64,000 bases of DNA from Aeromicrobium senzhongii. GTDB lineage: Bacteria; Actinomycetota; Actinomycetes; Propionibacteriales; Nocardioidaceae. The notes under the pieces were generated by a model. That model was given only the letters and a program-made list of their open reading frames with translations, was not told where the DNA came from and made no database searches. Positions within the stretch are counted from its first letter, which is position 1, and each line of letters opens with the position of its first letter. Position numbers and translations under genes: made by a program. Shown here in pieces: positions 15,970-25,177 of the stretch. Location: contig NZ_CP060587.1 in the NCBI RefSeq assembly GCF_014334735.1, positions 2,232,001 to 2,296,000 of the forward strand, read 5' to 3'.

Positions 15970-16431
15970 TCACTCTGTTTTTGGGATGAGCAGGAACGGC
16001 GTTCCGCCCACGGACCTCAGCAAGAAAAGGTCGACGAAGGTCATGCCGACGACAGTGCCGTCGGAGCCTGCACGGAGCTCGTCGCGGACCCAGCGCCACG
16101 GCCGGGGCGCGTCGGCCGCGTACTCGACCACGAGGGCGGGCTTCCCGTCGGCCAACGAGACCCCCGAAGTCAGCGTCATCGGCAGCGTCTCGGCCACGCT
16201 GCCTCCACGCCACACGAGGTTCATGCCCGCGGCGCCACCACCCGCGCGAACGAACCGCTTCCCGTACCAGTGCCGCAACCCGATCAGGCCGAGACCGACG
16301 GGCGCGATCCGGGTCAGCGGAGGGACGAACGTGGCGGCCAGGTCGCCCGCCGTGACGTGGAGGACCTCATCCACCTCGAGGTGCCGCAGCGACGACCACT
16401 CGCGCCGCAGGGACAAGGCGTTCTGCTTCAT
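15970..16431 (-). CDS. Hypothetical protein coupled to the GMC oxidoreductase
   Basis: I do not recognise a domain in this 153-residue protein. It has a central WRGGSVAETLPMTLTSGVSLADGKPALVVEYA and a C-terminal TVVGMTFVDLFLLRSVGGTPFLLI, which suggest a beta-barrel or lipocalin-like fold. The ATG at 16431 overlaps the stop of the oxidoreductase gene by four bases, so translation is coupled and a shared role with that enzyme is likely. No signal peptide is visible. Confidence 0.7.
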   Translation of the reverse strand: MKQNALSLRREWSSLRHLEVDEVLHVTAGDLAATFVPPLTRIAPVGLGLIGLRHWYGKRFVRAGGGAAGMNLVWRGGSVAETLPMTLTSGVSLADGKPALVVEYAADAPRPWRWVRDELRAGSDGTVVGMTFVDLFLLRSVGGTPFLLIPKTE

Positions 16432-18029
16432 GGGCTCTCCGAGAGGACGGGACCGTCCGCCGACGGGAACCGGGACGCGAAGCGCTCGGCCAGGGCGGTG
16501 ATGGTCAGGGAAGGGTTCACGCCGAGATTGGCGGGGATGACGGAGGCGTCGGCGACGTAGAGGCCGGGGTGGCCGTGGACCTCGTGGTTCGTGTCCACGA
16601 CCCCGTCGGCCGCTGTCGCGCCCATCACGGCGCCACCGAGGATGTGCGCGGTGACCGACAGCCCGCCGACCGACTCGCCCAGCAGGTTCAGCGGCCGCCC
16701 ACCGGAGGCCTCGGCGAAGGCGCGAGTGACCTCGTTCGCGACGGGCAGGTTGCTGGGCGGGCGCGCTCCACCGGTCAGCCTGGACCGCAGCACCCGGCGC
16801 CACGGTCGCAACGGTGAGCGGCGGTGGTCGAGGGCGAACTCGCTGTCGAGGCGCTGCATCGTCGTGAGGACGGTCAGCCGATTCAGGAAGCGGTGGGCGG
16901 TCATCAGCCGCAGCTGTCGCAACGGCGACCCGAGGATCGAGAGCACGACGCGGCGGGCGCGACGGCCGGGATCGTCGTCGTCGACCATCGGACCCAGCTG
17001 GGCGCGCATGTGCCAACCGCCCATGTAGCGGTTCTGCGTCGTGTGGGTGCGCTCGTCGGGATGGAAGTCGCTCGAGATCGTCGGTCCGCGCGAGAGGTCG
17101 TCGCCGCGGGGCTGCAGGACGGCGGTGAGCGCCTCGGAGTTCGTCCGTACGTGCTGACCCAGCTGGTCCGAGATCCGCGACAGGGCTCCGGTCTCGCGGC
17201 AGCGGTGGAGCAGCTCGACGGTGCCCAGGACGCCCGCGGCGAGGACGACCCGGCGAGCCCGGACGGTCGACTCGCGCCCGCGCTCCCACGGGTGGCGTGT
17301 CACGAGCTCGTACCCGCCGTCGACGGGTCGCACCGAGACGACCTCGGTCTCGGGGCGCACCTCGACGCCGCGCTTCTCGGCCAGGAAGAGGTAGTTGAGG
17401 GTCAGCTGGTTCTTGGCGCCGTAGGGGCAACCGAGCAGGCACTCGCCGCAGAGCCGGCAGCCCGTCCGGTCGGGGCCTTCGCCGTCGAAGTACGGGTCCG
17501 GCTCGGTGACGCCGGGGCGGCCGAAGAAGATCGCCGACGGCACCGGGCCGAACGTCGCCTCCGCGCCGACCGCCTTCGCCGCGGAGTGGAGGTGGTCGTC
17601 CATCTCGCCGTGGTGCGGGTTGGTGACCCGGCCGAGCATCCGCGCGGCGCGGTCGAGATGGGGCGCGAGCTCGGTCTTCCAGTCGACACCGAGGGCCGAC
17701 AGAGCGGGCTCGCCGTAGAACTCGTCACCGGGTTCGAGCAGGACACCGGCCCAGACGATCGAGCCACCCCCGACGCCGGACCCGCCGATGATCGCCATGT
17801 GGCGGAAGATGCGCTGCCAGAAGAACCCGCGCATCCCGGCCCGCGGCGCCCAGAGATACGCGCGCGGGTCGCGCCGGGCCGCGAGCAGGTCGGCATCGCT
17901 GAGCCGGCGGCCCTTCTCGAGCACCAGCACCGAGTGCCCGGCCTCGGTCAGACGCAGCGCGGAGACCGCTCCCCCGAAGCCACTCCCGACCACGACGACA
18001 TCGGCGTCCCAGCGCCCGAGAGGATCCAC
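16428..18029 (-). CDS. GMC-family FAD oxidoreductase (cholesterol oxidase-like)
   Basis: This 533-residue flavoprotein begins with a dinucleotide-binding motif (VVVGSGFGGAVSALRL, residues 11-26) and an acidic strand end (VLVLEKG). FAD contacts are seen in IIGGSGVGGGSIVWAG. A cysteine cluster CRLCGECLLGCPYGAKN around residue 190 resembles that in ChoD-type and related sterol or alcohol oxidoreductases. The C-terminal active-site region reads HILGGAVMG, then GLYVADASVIPANLGVNPSLTI, typical of GMC enzymes. No signal peptide is visible. The substrate is probably a sterol or another hydrophobic alcohol (inference). It is cotranscribed with the small gene downstream. Confidence 0.85.
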   Translation of the reverse strand: MDPLGRWDADVVVVGSGFGGAVSALRLTEAGHSVLVLEKGRRLSDADLLAARRDPRAYLWAPRAGMRGFFWQRIFRHMAIIGGSGVGGGSIVWAGVLLEPGDEFYGEPALSALGVDWKTELAPHLDRAARMLGRVTNPHHGEMDDHLHSAAKAVGAEATFGPVPSAIFFGRPGVTEPDPYFDGEGPDRTGCRLCGECLLGCPYGAKNQLTLNYLFLAEKRGVEVRPETEVVSVRPVDGGYELVTRHPWERGRESTVRARRVVLAAGVLGTVELLHRCRETGALSRISDQLGQHVRTNSEALTAVLQPRGDDLSRGPTISSDFHPDERTHTTQNRYMGGWHMRAQLGPMVDDDDPGRRARRVVLSILGSPLRQLRLMTAHRFLNRLTVLTTMQRLDSEFALDHRRSPLRPWRRVLRSRLTGGARPPSNLPVANEVTRAFAEASGGRPLNLLGESVGGLSVTAHILGGAVMGATAADGVVDTNHEVHGHPGLYVADASVIPANLGVNPSLTITALAERFASRFPSADGPVLSESP

Positions 18030-18069
18030 GCGCTCAACCTAGTGTGAGCGCGGTCACCTCGATGCCCAT

Positions 18070-20010
18070 TCAGGCGGTCGCCAGCGCGCGAGCCTCGGCG
18101 TGGGCCTCGTCCGAGTGGTCGTGCAGTGCCGCGAAGTCGCGCAGCTCGTCACGCCCGGCCCGGGTCGCCCGCAGCGCGTTGGCGATCGCCACCAGGTCGA
18201 CGACCTCCTGCAGCAGCGCGCCGACGATCGCCGGGATGACGCCGAACGCGGCGACGAGCATCAGCACGACCGAGAGGGCGATGCCGACCCAGATCGACTC
18301 CTTCGCGACCCGCAGGGTGCGCTGGCCGACCGACACCGCGACCGCCGCGCGCGAGATGTCGTCCCGGACGATGACGACGTCGGCGGACTGGGAGGCGGCG
18401 GTCGAGCCACGCGCACCCATCGCGACACCGACGTCGGCCACCGCGAGGACGGGCGCGTCGTTGACGCCGTCACCGACCATCATCACCGGGCCAGGCTCGG
18501 CGTCGCGGACGATCCGGACCTTGTCCTCGGGCAGCAGCTCGGCCTCGACGCGGGTGACGCCAACTTGGGCGGCAATGTGAGACGCGGTGAGGGCCGCGTC
18601 GCCGGTGAGGATCATCCGCTGGCGGACCCCGAGTCGGTCCAGCTCGTCGAGGGTCGCCCGGGCGTTGGCCCGGAGCCGGTCGGAGATGAGCAGGACGCCG
18701 GCGAAGACACCGTCGACGCCCACGTAGACGGCGGACTCCCCCGGTTCGAGGTCGGCGACCTCGAACCCGGTCGTGTGGTCGCGGACGAACGAGCCCTTGC
18801 CGACGACGACCTCGCGACCCTCCAACACCGCCGTCACGCCGTGGGTCGCTATCTCGCGGGCCTCCGTTGCGGGGACCAGGCGCAGTCCGCGTGCCTCGGC
18901 CGCCTCCCGGATGGAGTCGGCCAGGACGTGACCGGAGTACTGCTCGGCCGAGCCGGTGATCCGCAGCAGCTCGTCCTCGTCGAGGACCGGCCGCCCGTCC
19001 GCTCCTCGTGCCGGCCGGACCTCTAGCAGCTCGGGACGGCCGTACGTCAGGGTGCCGGTCTTGTCGAAGGCTGCGGTGCGGACCCGACCGAGAGTCTCGA
19101 TCGTGCCACCGGACTTGACGATGACGCCGTTCTTGGCGGCACGGGACATGCCCGCCAGGAAGGCCACGGGAGCCGCGATCAGCAGCGGGCACGGGGTGGC
19201 GACGACGAGCACCTCGGCGAAGCGGACGGGATCGCCCGAGAGCCACCAGGCGAGGCCGCCGATCAGGTACGCGACGATCGTGAACGGCACGGCGTAGCGG
19301 TCGGCCAGCCGCACCATCGGCGCGCGAGACTCGGAGGCTTCCCGCACCAGGGAAAGAATGCGGGAGTACTGCGAGTCCTGGGCGGTCGCCGTCGCCTCGA
19401 GCACCACGGCGCGTTGGCCGTTGAGCACGCCGGAGAGGATCTCGTCGCCGGTCCGCCGGCTGACGGGAAGCGGCTCGCCGGTCAGCGACGACTCGTCGAA
19501 GCCGGCCTCGATCGCCCGCCCGTCCGAGTCGGTGGAGAGGATGCCGTCGACGGGCACCACCTCGGCAGGCCGCACCAGCAGCCGATCGCCGACGGAGATG
19601 CTCTCCATCGCGACGTCGCGCGGCGTGCCGTCGGGCAACAGCAGGTGGGCGACCTGCGGCGCGCGTTCCAGGAGAGCCGACAGACTCCGCTTCGCCCGCC
19701 CGGCCGCGTAGTCCTCGAGTGCCTCGCCGCCGGTGAGCATCAGGCACACGACCAGCGCTGCGAGGTACTCCCCGACGAGCAGGGTCGAGGCGATGGCCGT
19801 CACGGCCAGGATGTCGATGCCCCAGTGCCCGTGCAGGAGGTCCTTGACCATCCCGATCGAGACCTTGACCAGGACGACTGCGCCGAACACCGAGGCCAGC
19901 CACTGGGCGGCGTCAGGGGCTCCGAAGAGCTCGAGTGCCAGGGTGCCTGCCAATGCCGCCAGAGTGGCGACCACCCACGGATGAGCCTTGGCCAACTCCC
20001 AGGTCCTCAT
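18070..20010 (-). CDS. Heavy-metal translocating P-type ATPase (P1B)
   Basis: This 646-residue P1B-type pump lacks the usual N-terminal metal-binding domain. It has the actuator TGEP (about 177-180), a membrane metal motif TPCP (272-275) in place of CPC/CPH/SPC, the phosphorylation loop DKTGTLT (316-322) and the hinge GDGVNDAPV (about residue 515). About six membrane helices surround these. The TPC motif points away from the Cu and Zn/Cd classes and toward the less-studied P1B-5-like group, so Ni, Fe or another ion should be considered. A 93-residue gene of unknown role lies divergently upstream. Confidence 0.88.
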   Translation of the reverse strand: MRTWELAKAHPWVVATLAALAGTLALELFGAPDAAQWLASVFGAVVLVKVSIGMVKDLLHGHWGIDILAVTAIASTLLVGEYLAALVVCLMLTGGEALEDYAAGRAKRSLSALLERAPQVAHLLLPDGTPRDVAMESISVGDRLLVRPAEVVPVDGILSTDSDGRAIEAGFDESSLTGEPLPVSRRTGDEILSGVLNGQRAVVLEATATAQDSQYSRILSLVREASESRAPMVRLADRYAVPFTIVAYLIGGLAWWLSGDPVRFAEVLVVATPCPLLIAAPVAFLAGMSRAAKNGVIVKSGGTIETLGRVRTAAFDKTGTLTYGRPELLEVRPARGADGRPVLDEDELLRITGSAEQYSGHVLADSIREAAEARGLRLVPATEAREIATHGVTAVLEGREVVVGKGSFVRDHTTGFEVADLEPGESAVYVGVDGVFAGVLLISDRLRANARATLDELDRLGVRQRMILTGDAALTASHIAAQVGVTRVEAELLPEDKVRIVRDAEPGPVMMVGDGVNDAPVLAVADVGVAMGARGSTAASQSADVVIVRDDISRAAVAVSVGQRTLRVAKESIWVGIALSVVLMLVAAFGVIPAIVGALLQEVVDLVAIANALRATRAGRDELRDFAALHDHSDEAHAEARALATA

Positions 20011-20283
20011 GCTTGTCGCCTCGCCCCCGCGCGTTCTCGGATCGGATCACCCAACATTCCAGCAGATCCACGCATCGCGGCGGTCGCCGGTCAGTTCCAA
20101 AAGGGATATTTGTCGGCGCATCTGCGTAGGTTTCCACCCGAGGTCAAGAGAGCCACCCACGCCTCCGGACAGTGGTGGCCGGCAACCGCGTCGCCCGACA
20201 CGGTGCCCTCCGGAGAAGACCAGGGCCGTCCCGACCGGGACGACCAAGTCGGGCACATCCGTGCCCTCGAGAGAGGAGCCACA

Positions 20284-20565
20284 ATGGCCGAACACCGCAC
20301 CCGCGACGAACTGAACGAGTTGTTGCGCCACGCGCACTTCATCGCCGTCGGCAAGGGGCACACCGCGAGGTACGTCGAGAAGAACTACCCCGGCTGGCAC
20401 TGGAACGAGCTGATCGCGATCCTTCGCATCGGCGGGGTGCTGCACAAGGACGAGAACGAGCGACTCCGGTGCGACCCGAAGGTCATCAGCATCCGGTTCG
20501 GACGTGGCTCGACGTTCCACGTCGAGTGGGACTGGATGATCCCGGATCGTCCGAGGCCCAGCTGA
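20284..20565 (+). CDS. Small hypothetical protein
   Basis: This 93-residue soluble protein has a well-placed GAGAGGAG site just before the ATG. It is rich in charged and aromatic residues (ARYVEKNYPGWHWNELIAILRIGG, then GRGSTFHVEWDWMIPD). I recognise no family. It is transcribed divergently from the P-type ATPase and converges on the defence island. The 270 bases upstream show no other gene and probably hold promoters for both directions. Confidence 0.6.
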   Translation: MAEHRTRDELNELLRHAHFIAVGKGHTARYVEKNYPGWHWNELIAILRIGGVLHKDENERLRCDPKVISIRFGRGSTFHVEWDWMIPDRPRPS

Positions 20566-20663
20566 CCCCGTGGCCGGTGCGTTCGACGCCGTCCTTCAAG
20601 TCGACCGAGGATGGAACGCGCGGCGCCCATCGCGACGTCCGTCGAACGGCATTCGGCGAAGGC

Positions 20664-22811
20664 TCAGGATGACAACTCGAGGATCCGCGCGCCGAGCGCC
20701 ACGAGGTCCGGGTGGAGGTTTGCGGATCGAGCAGCTCGCATCGTCGCCATCTCGATGGCTTCGTCTACCAAATGGGCGTCGTCGGGTAGGAAACCCTTTC
20801 CTCGCAGCCACTTCTTGATGTTCCTCGGCGGCTGAGGAGCGGCGTCCCTTCGCCACTGGTCCAGGAGTCTGTCCCAACTCTCATCCTCACTCAGTACCGA
20901 TGCCGGCTCGAGGTAGCAGATGATGTCCGGCTGGGACAGGCCGAAGAACTCGACACGGTCGAGGATCCCCAGCTCGACTGCACGCAGGGCGAACTGATGG
21001 ATGAAGAGGAACGAGTCATTGGAATTGCCGAGTGAGCGGAGTTCCGCCAATACAGCAGCGCGGCTCTCCGGGTTCCCCCCTGCGACGGCCTCTTGAAGGC
21101 GTCCGAACACGTCTGTGACCAGTTCATGGTCGAGTTCGTCCAGGACGACGAGAAGCTTCGCATCGGAGTAGTCGATCAATGCCCTCGCCTCGGCAAGAGA
21201 CCGAAGGCGGGTCCCGCCGTGCATCGGCAGGATCACGGCTGATCCGGAACTCAGCTCATCACTGAGGCAACCGTTGAGAACCCATTCATCGTGGATACCC
21301 TCCACGACCACCGTGACTCGAGACAGGGACCATAGATCGCCCACGTTGAGCCCGAGCCCGTCGGCCGTCGCTCGGGCAACTGTCCCGTCCGCCATGTTCA
21401 GTCGTACGGGACGCGTCACCATCGCATTCGCGCTGTCACGAGTGACGAAGCTCACCGACACGTGCGGAGACCGGAGGAGCGCCGGCGAATGCGTCGCCAC
21501 CAACGCACTCGCGCCGACGTCTCGGCACATATTGTCCAATGCGGTGCCCAGGTTGGCCTCCATCGACCGGTGCAGGCCGGCCTCCGGCTCGTCACACACC
21601 AGGAGTACGGGAGTGTGACCGAATTCCTTACCGTGAGGCGGTCGGGGTCGCAGGTCCGATTGCAAGCCATCCATGTACTCGGCTAATTCTGTCGCGAAGA
21701 ACGCCCAGCGCCGTTGCGCATGGGAGGCAACGGTCAAGGCGTGACCCGCCATAGTCCACCGCGCAAGGCGCCCGCTGAACCAATCGCTCGGCTCACCCCA
21801 GGCGAACGCCAACTCGAGGTCCTCCGGGAGTAGACGGTGCAACAGCGTGTTGGCACCATCGACGTACGTGTTGAAGGCATCGAGCAGATCCGGATCGATG
21901 TCGGTGGTTCCCCAGTCGAGAAGTTCACCTGTAGCGATCACGTCCTTCAACCAGTCGATGAGCTCACGCGCTCGCTCATCCATCCGGTCTGGTGAACTCA
22001 CAAGATCGCCGGCGAGGTGAACCAATGAGGCGTCGACTTCGCCCAGATCGATGTCGACGGGAACCGGCAACTCCGAAGAAGGTTCCTCGATGACCGAATC
22101 AAGGGAAGACGCAGCGAGGTAGCTCGCGTCGAAGAGCTTTTGATCCGGTGAGATCGGCCGACCCGATCGCACGAGGGATGCCTCGTGCCGCCAGGCTTCC
22201 CGTTCCTCCCTGAGCGCGCGGCGCGCGTCCGGGTTGGACATCGGACACGCCAGTTTCGCCCGCCACTTACCCCGCCCCATGGCGCGCAGGGTTAACGTGC
22301 GAGCACGCACAGCCATCTCGACGAGGTCCTTGTGCGGCGCATACACCGATCCCAGATCCTGCCTCGTATGACCGGGATTGACGCGAGCGAAGTCATCAGC
22401 CTCGAGGAGATCGGCAGCCATGCTCGCCGCTAGGGCATTCACCACCAAGTCCTCGTTCGGATCGAGTTCCGGGTACGGAAGTGCGTGGTCTCGCAGACCT
22501 CGGACGACGTCCTGTTGATGCCGAAGCAGTGAGCCGGCCAAGTGGTGGACACTTGTCGACTCCCAATCGGCGAAGGTGCTGCGCAGCGGTCGCAATTCGA
22601 TATGGACGTCCATGACAGAGCCCTCGAGGTCCGGGGCGTTTCCCGTCAGAGCATCGACAACCAGACCCAGGAGGTGGGTCTTTCCCGCACCGTTGAGACC
22701 GTAGAGCGCATTGACGCCGTCGCGAAACACGAAGTGCACCGGATCCTTGACACCCCCGACGTTCCCGATGGTCACGCCTAGAATGTCGTAGTAGGTACCT
22801 CGAATCGGCAT
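20664..22811 (-). CDS. OLD-like AAA ATPase with TOPRIM-type C-terminus
   Basis: This 715-residue protein has an ABC-type ATPase split by a long insertion. The Walker A is GLNGAGKT (38-45), the Walker B is LLVCDEPEAG (403-412), and the histidine switch is ATHSPALL (439-446). It is followed by a TOPRIM-like nuclease signature: VVVEGIHDEW (501-510) with the glutamate, and LLVVLDELD (553-561) with the paired aspartates. This is the layout of OLD-family nucleases. There is no UvrD partner of the Gabija type directly fused, but an SF1 helicase gene lies 158 bases upstream on the same strand, which gives a GajA/GajB-like pairing (inference). It is the last gene of the island. Confidence 0.75.
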   Translation of the reverse strand: MPIRGTYYDILGVTIGNVGGVKDPVHFVFRDGVNALYGLNGAGKTHLLGLVVDALTGNAPDLEGSVMDVHIELRPLRSTFADWESTSVHHLAGSLLRHQQDVVRGLRDHALPYPELDPNEDLVVNALAASMAADLLEADDFARVNPGHTRQDLGSVYAPHKDLVEMAVRARTLTLRAMGRGKWRAKLACPMSNPDARRALREEREAWRHEASLVRSGRPISPDQKLFDASYLAASSLDSVIEEPSSELPVPVDIDLGEVDASLVHLAGDLVSSPDRMDERARELIDWLKDVIATGELLDWGTTDIDPDLLDAFNTYVDGANTLLHRLLPEDLELAFAWGEPSDWFSGRLARWTMAGHALTVASHAQRRWAFFATELAEYMDGLQSDLRPRPPHGKEFGHTPVLLVCDEPEAGLHRSMEANLGTALDNMCRDVGASALVATHSPALLRSPHVSVSFVTRDSANAMVTRPVRLNMADGTVARATADGLGLNVGDLWSLSRVTVVVEGIHDEWVLNGCLSDELSSGSAVILPMHGGTRLRSLAEARALIDYSDAKLLVVLDELDHELVTDVFGRLQEAVAGGNPESRAAVLAELRSLGNSNDSFLFIHQFALRAVELGILDRVEFFGLSQPDIICYLEPASVLSEDESWDRLLDQWRRDAAPQPPRNIKKWLRGKGFLPDDAHLVDEAIEMATMRAARSANLHPDLVALGARILELSS

Positions 22812-22969
22812 CCGCCGAGTCTAGAAGCACGGGGGCCCCGCAGAGCCCCGAACGCCGCACATTCACGGAGGCGAGGGTGCCGCGCCGAGCGACGCGCCCC
22901 GCTCTCGGCGCGATGAACTCGCACCGGAAGAAGATGCGCGTCTCTCGAGAATCGCGTCGTCGACGAACC

Positions 22970-25177
22970 TCAGGACCGAGGGAGCATGTCGCTGGGCTCC
23001 CCTGCCCACAAGACGACGAGCTCGTCGCGTGCACGGGTGGCGGAGACGTACAACAGGGATCGCTCGCGCTGCAGAAGCTCACCGCGGTCCGTGTCAGAGA
23101 GCCCCTTCAGGAGGTACCGTGCCGGGAGTTCGTCATCGCTGATTCCGAACAACAGCACGCATGAGAACTCCATGCCTTTGGCTCGGTGCATCGTCATCAC
23201 CGACGGCGCTCCCGCTCCCGCGGCCTTGTGGTCGACGGCGCGCACGTCGACACCTCTCTCGCCGAGCGCTGATACGACCCGGGCCATCTGTCGCTTGTCG
23301 CGGACCAGGATCCCGATGGTCTCCGGCGCCTTGTCGTCGTCGAGCCACGCTCGGACGACGACGGCGGCCTGGTCCAGCTCGTCCTCCAGGGACGACGTCG
23401 CGACGAGTCGGGGTGCCGGCCCGCGTCGAGCCGACCGGTAGTGGTTCGATTCCTCCTGCTCGCCTTCGGCGTCGAGGAAGGTCTCGCCTGTCAGCGTCTC
23501 CACCGCGTAGCGAAGATTCTCCGCCGTCGTGCGGTAGTTCAACGTCAACCGGCGCGATCGGCCGACGATGCCGATTCCGACCCGCCCCAGAACGACGTGC
23601 TGCCCGTAGATCCGCTGGTGTGCGTCTTCGGCAAGGAACAGGTCGTTCTTCCCCGCGCGTGCAGCGGCGCGAAGGAACTGCCAGTGGCTCGGCGTCAGGT
23701 CCTGGCCTTCGTCCACGAGGATGTGATCGAAGATGGGGCCGGTCTGCTCGAGGATCGCCGCCGCGACGGCCGCCTTCTCCGGGAAGTCGAGACTGCCGTC
23801 GATGCCCGTCCAGAATCGGTACGCCTCGACCAACGACCAGACAGCAGCACGCTTCGACCGGTTCAGTGCGGTGCCTCGCCCCGGACGTCGCGCCTTGAAA
23901 TAGCCATCACGGTCCGTGATGCGCTGCGGCAGCACGACGGTCGCGTACTCGGCTTGCAGGAAAGTCGAAGTACGCAGCGTCGCGTCGAGGTCGACAGGAT
24001 TGTTCTCGATGACCTCGGACCAAGCTCGGGTTGAATCCGTCACGTTCGAGATATCGCCGCTGCGCGGGCCCAGGACCCTCTCGATGGCGATCGCCCGGGT
24101 CTCGGGAACGGCCGAGGAGATGACCGCGTGGACCACCGCATCGATCCCGTTCACGTGGATCCCGCGATCTCCGGGCTTCGCCGCGAATCGCGTCTGCGGC
24201 TCGAGAGACTTGACGTCGGAGCGCAACGACTCCGCCAGGGTCTTCGTGAACGTGGTCAATAGGATCGCCGCCGACGGATCCTTCGCCTGTAGCGCCGTCG
24301 CACGGTGCACCAGCACGACCGTCTTACCCGTGCCCGCACCGCCGGAGAGTCGGAACGGACCGTTGTAATCGGACTCAACATACCGACGCTGCTCCGGATG
24401 GAGAAACGTCCGCCAGGCCGCGAAGTCACCCTCCTCGATGACCCGCCGCAGGTCGTCCTCGCCTTCGATGAAGGAGAACTGGGCGCGAGCGGCCGGGTGC
24501 TTCATCGCCTCGAGAAGATCGTCGTCCGAAACGTGTTCCTCGGCGGCGGCTTCCTCGACCGGCTCGTGAACCGTGATCGAGTACTTCTCGCGAACGGTAT
24601 CGATCGCCTCGCCGGACATGAGGTCGATGAGCGCCAGTCCCTGCCACTCGACCGCCATTCCGGCGATGTCGATCAGCTCGTCCTCGGTCACGGCGGCCAT
24701 CGCCCGATGCGCCACATGCCGGTCGATGCCGATCCCCTCGACGAGGTCGTCCAGGGTGTAACCCCACATGACCAGAACCGGAACCTTGTCGGGGTCCGCC
24801 ACCTTCGGGGCCGCCGCATCTGCCGCATCACGGGCCTCGGCAGGCATCGTCGCTTCGATCACCTCGGCGATTCCGTTGACAGGGTTGACCTTGAGCTTCA
24901 CCTTCTTCGCGCGCTCGATGGCATCGTCGTGAGGCCAGATGCCCGTGAAGACGTAGTGCGCCTCCTGGCCGCTGCCCTGCACTTTGAACAGGACCGCGCG
25001 GAATTGGATGTTCACGCGCCCCGTTCGCACTCGTGGGTCGGCGGAGTTCATGATCGGTTCGATGTGCAGGCTCGGGTTCGAGTCGTCCTGGGCGAGCTTC
25101 TCCAGGAACGAGAACGCCTGCGACTTCAACGAGCCGTCGATGTTGTACGCCCCCGGCGTCGTCACGATCTGCGGCAT
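22970..25177 (-). CDS. SF1 helicase (UvrD/Rep-like) with N-terminal extension
   Basis: This 735-residue protein has about 280 N-terminal residues of unknown fold followed by an SF1A helicase core. The Walker A is SGGAGTGKTVVLVHRA, motif II is ILVDEGQDLTPSHW, then LTLNYRTT, motif V is VMTMHRAKGMEFSCV, and motif VI is LLYVSATRARDELVV. The ATG overlaps the stop of the giant DUF1998 helicase by one base (TGATG), so it closes the second translationally coupled block. It would unwind or translocate on DNA. The N-terminal part resembles that of nuclease-related helicases, but no catalytic motif was identified there. Confidence 0.85.
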   Translation of the reverse strand: MPQIVTTPGAYNIDGSLKSQAFSFLEKLAQDDSNPSLHIEPIMNSADPRVRTGRVNIQFRAVLFKVQGSGQEAHYVFTGIWPHDDAIERAKKVKLKVNPVNGIAEVIEATMPAEARDAADAAAPKVADPDKVPVLVMWGYTLDDLVEGIGIDRHVAHRAMAAVTEDELIDIAGMAVEWQGLALIDLMSGEAIDTVREKYSITVHEPVEEAAAEEHVSDDDLLEAMKHPAARAQFSFIEGEDDLRRVIEEGDFAAWRTFLHPEQRRYVESDYNGPFRLSGGAGTGKTVVLVHRATALQAKDPSAAILLTTFTKTLAESLRSDVKSLEPQTRFAAKPGDRGIHVNGIDAVVHAVISSAVPETRAIAIERVLGPRSGDISNVTDSTRAWSEVIENNPVDLDATLRTSTFLQAEYATVVLPQRITDRDGYFKARRPGRGTALNRSKRAAVWSLVEAYRFWTGIDGSLDFPEKAAVAAAILEQTGPIFDHILVDEGQDLTPSHWQFLRAAARAGKNDLFLAEDAHQRIYGQHVVLGRVGIGIVGRSRRLTLNYRTTAENLRYAVETLTGETFLDAEGEQEESNHYRSARRGPAPRLVATSSLEDELDQAAVVVRAWLDDDKAPETIGILVRDKRQMARVVSALGERGVDVRAVDHKAAGAGAPSVMTMHRAKGMEFSCVLLFGISDDELPARYLLKGLSDTDRGELLQRERSLLYVSATRARDELVVLWAGEPSDMLPRS

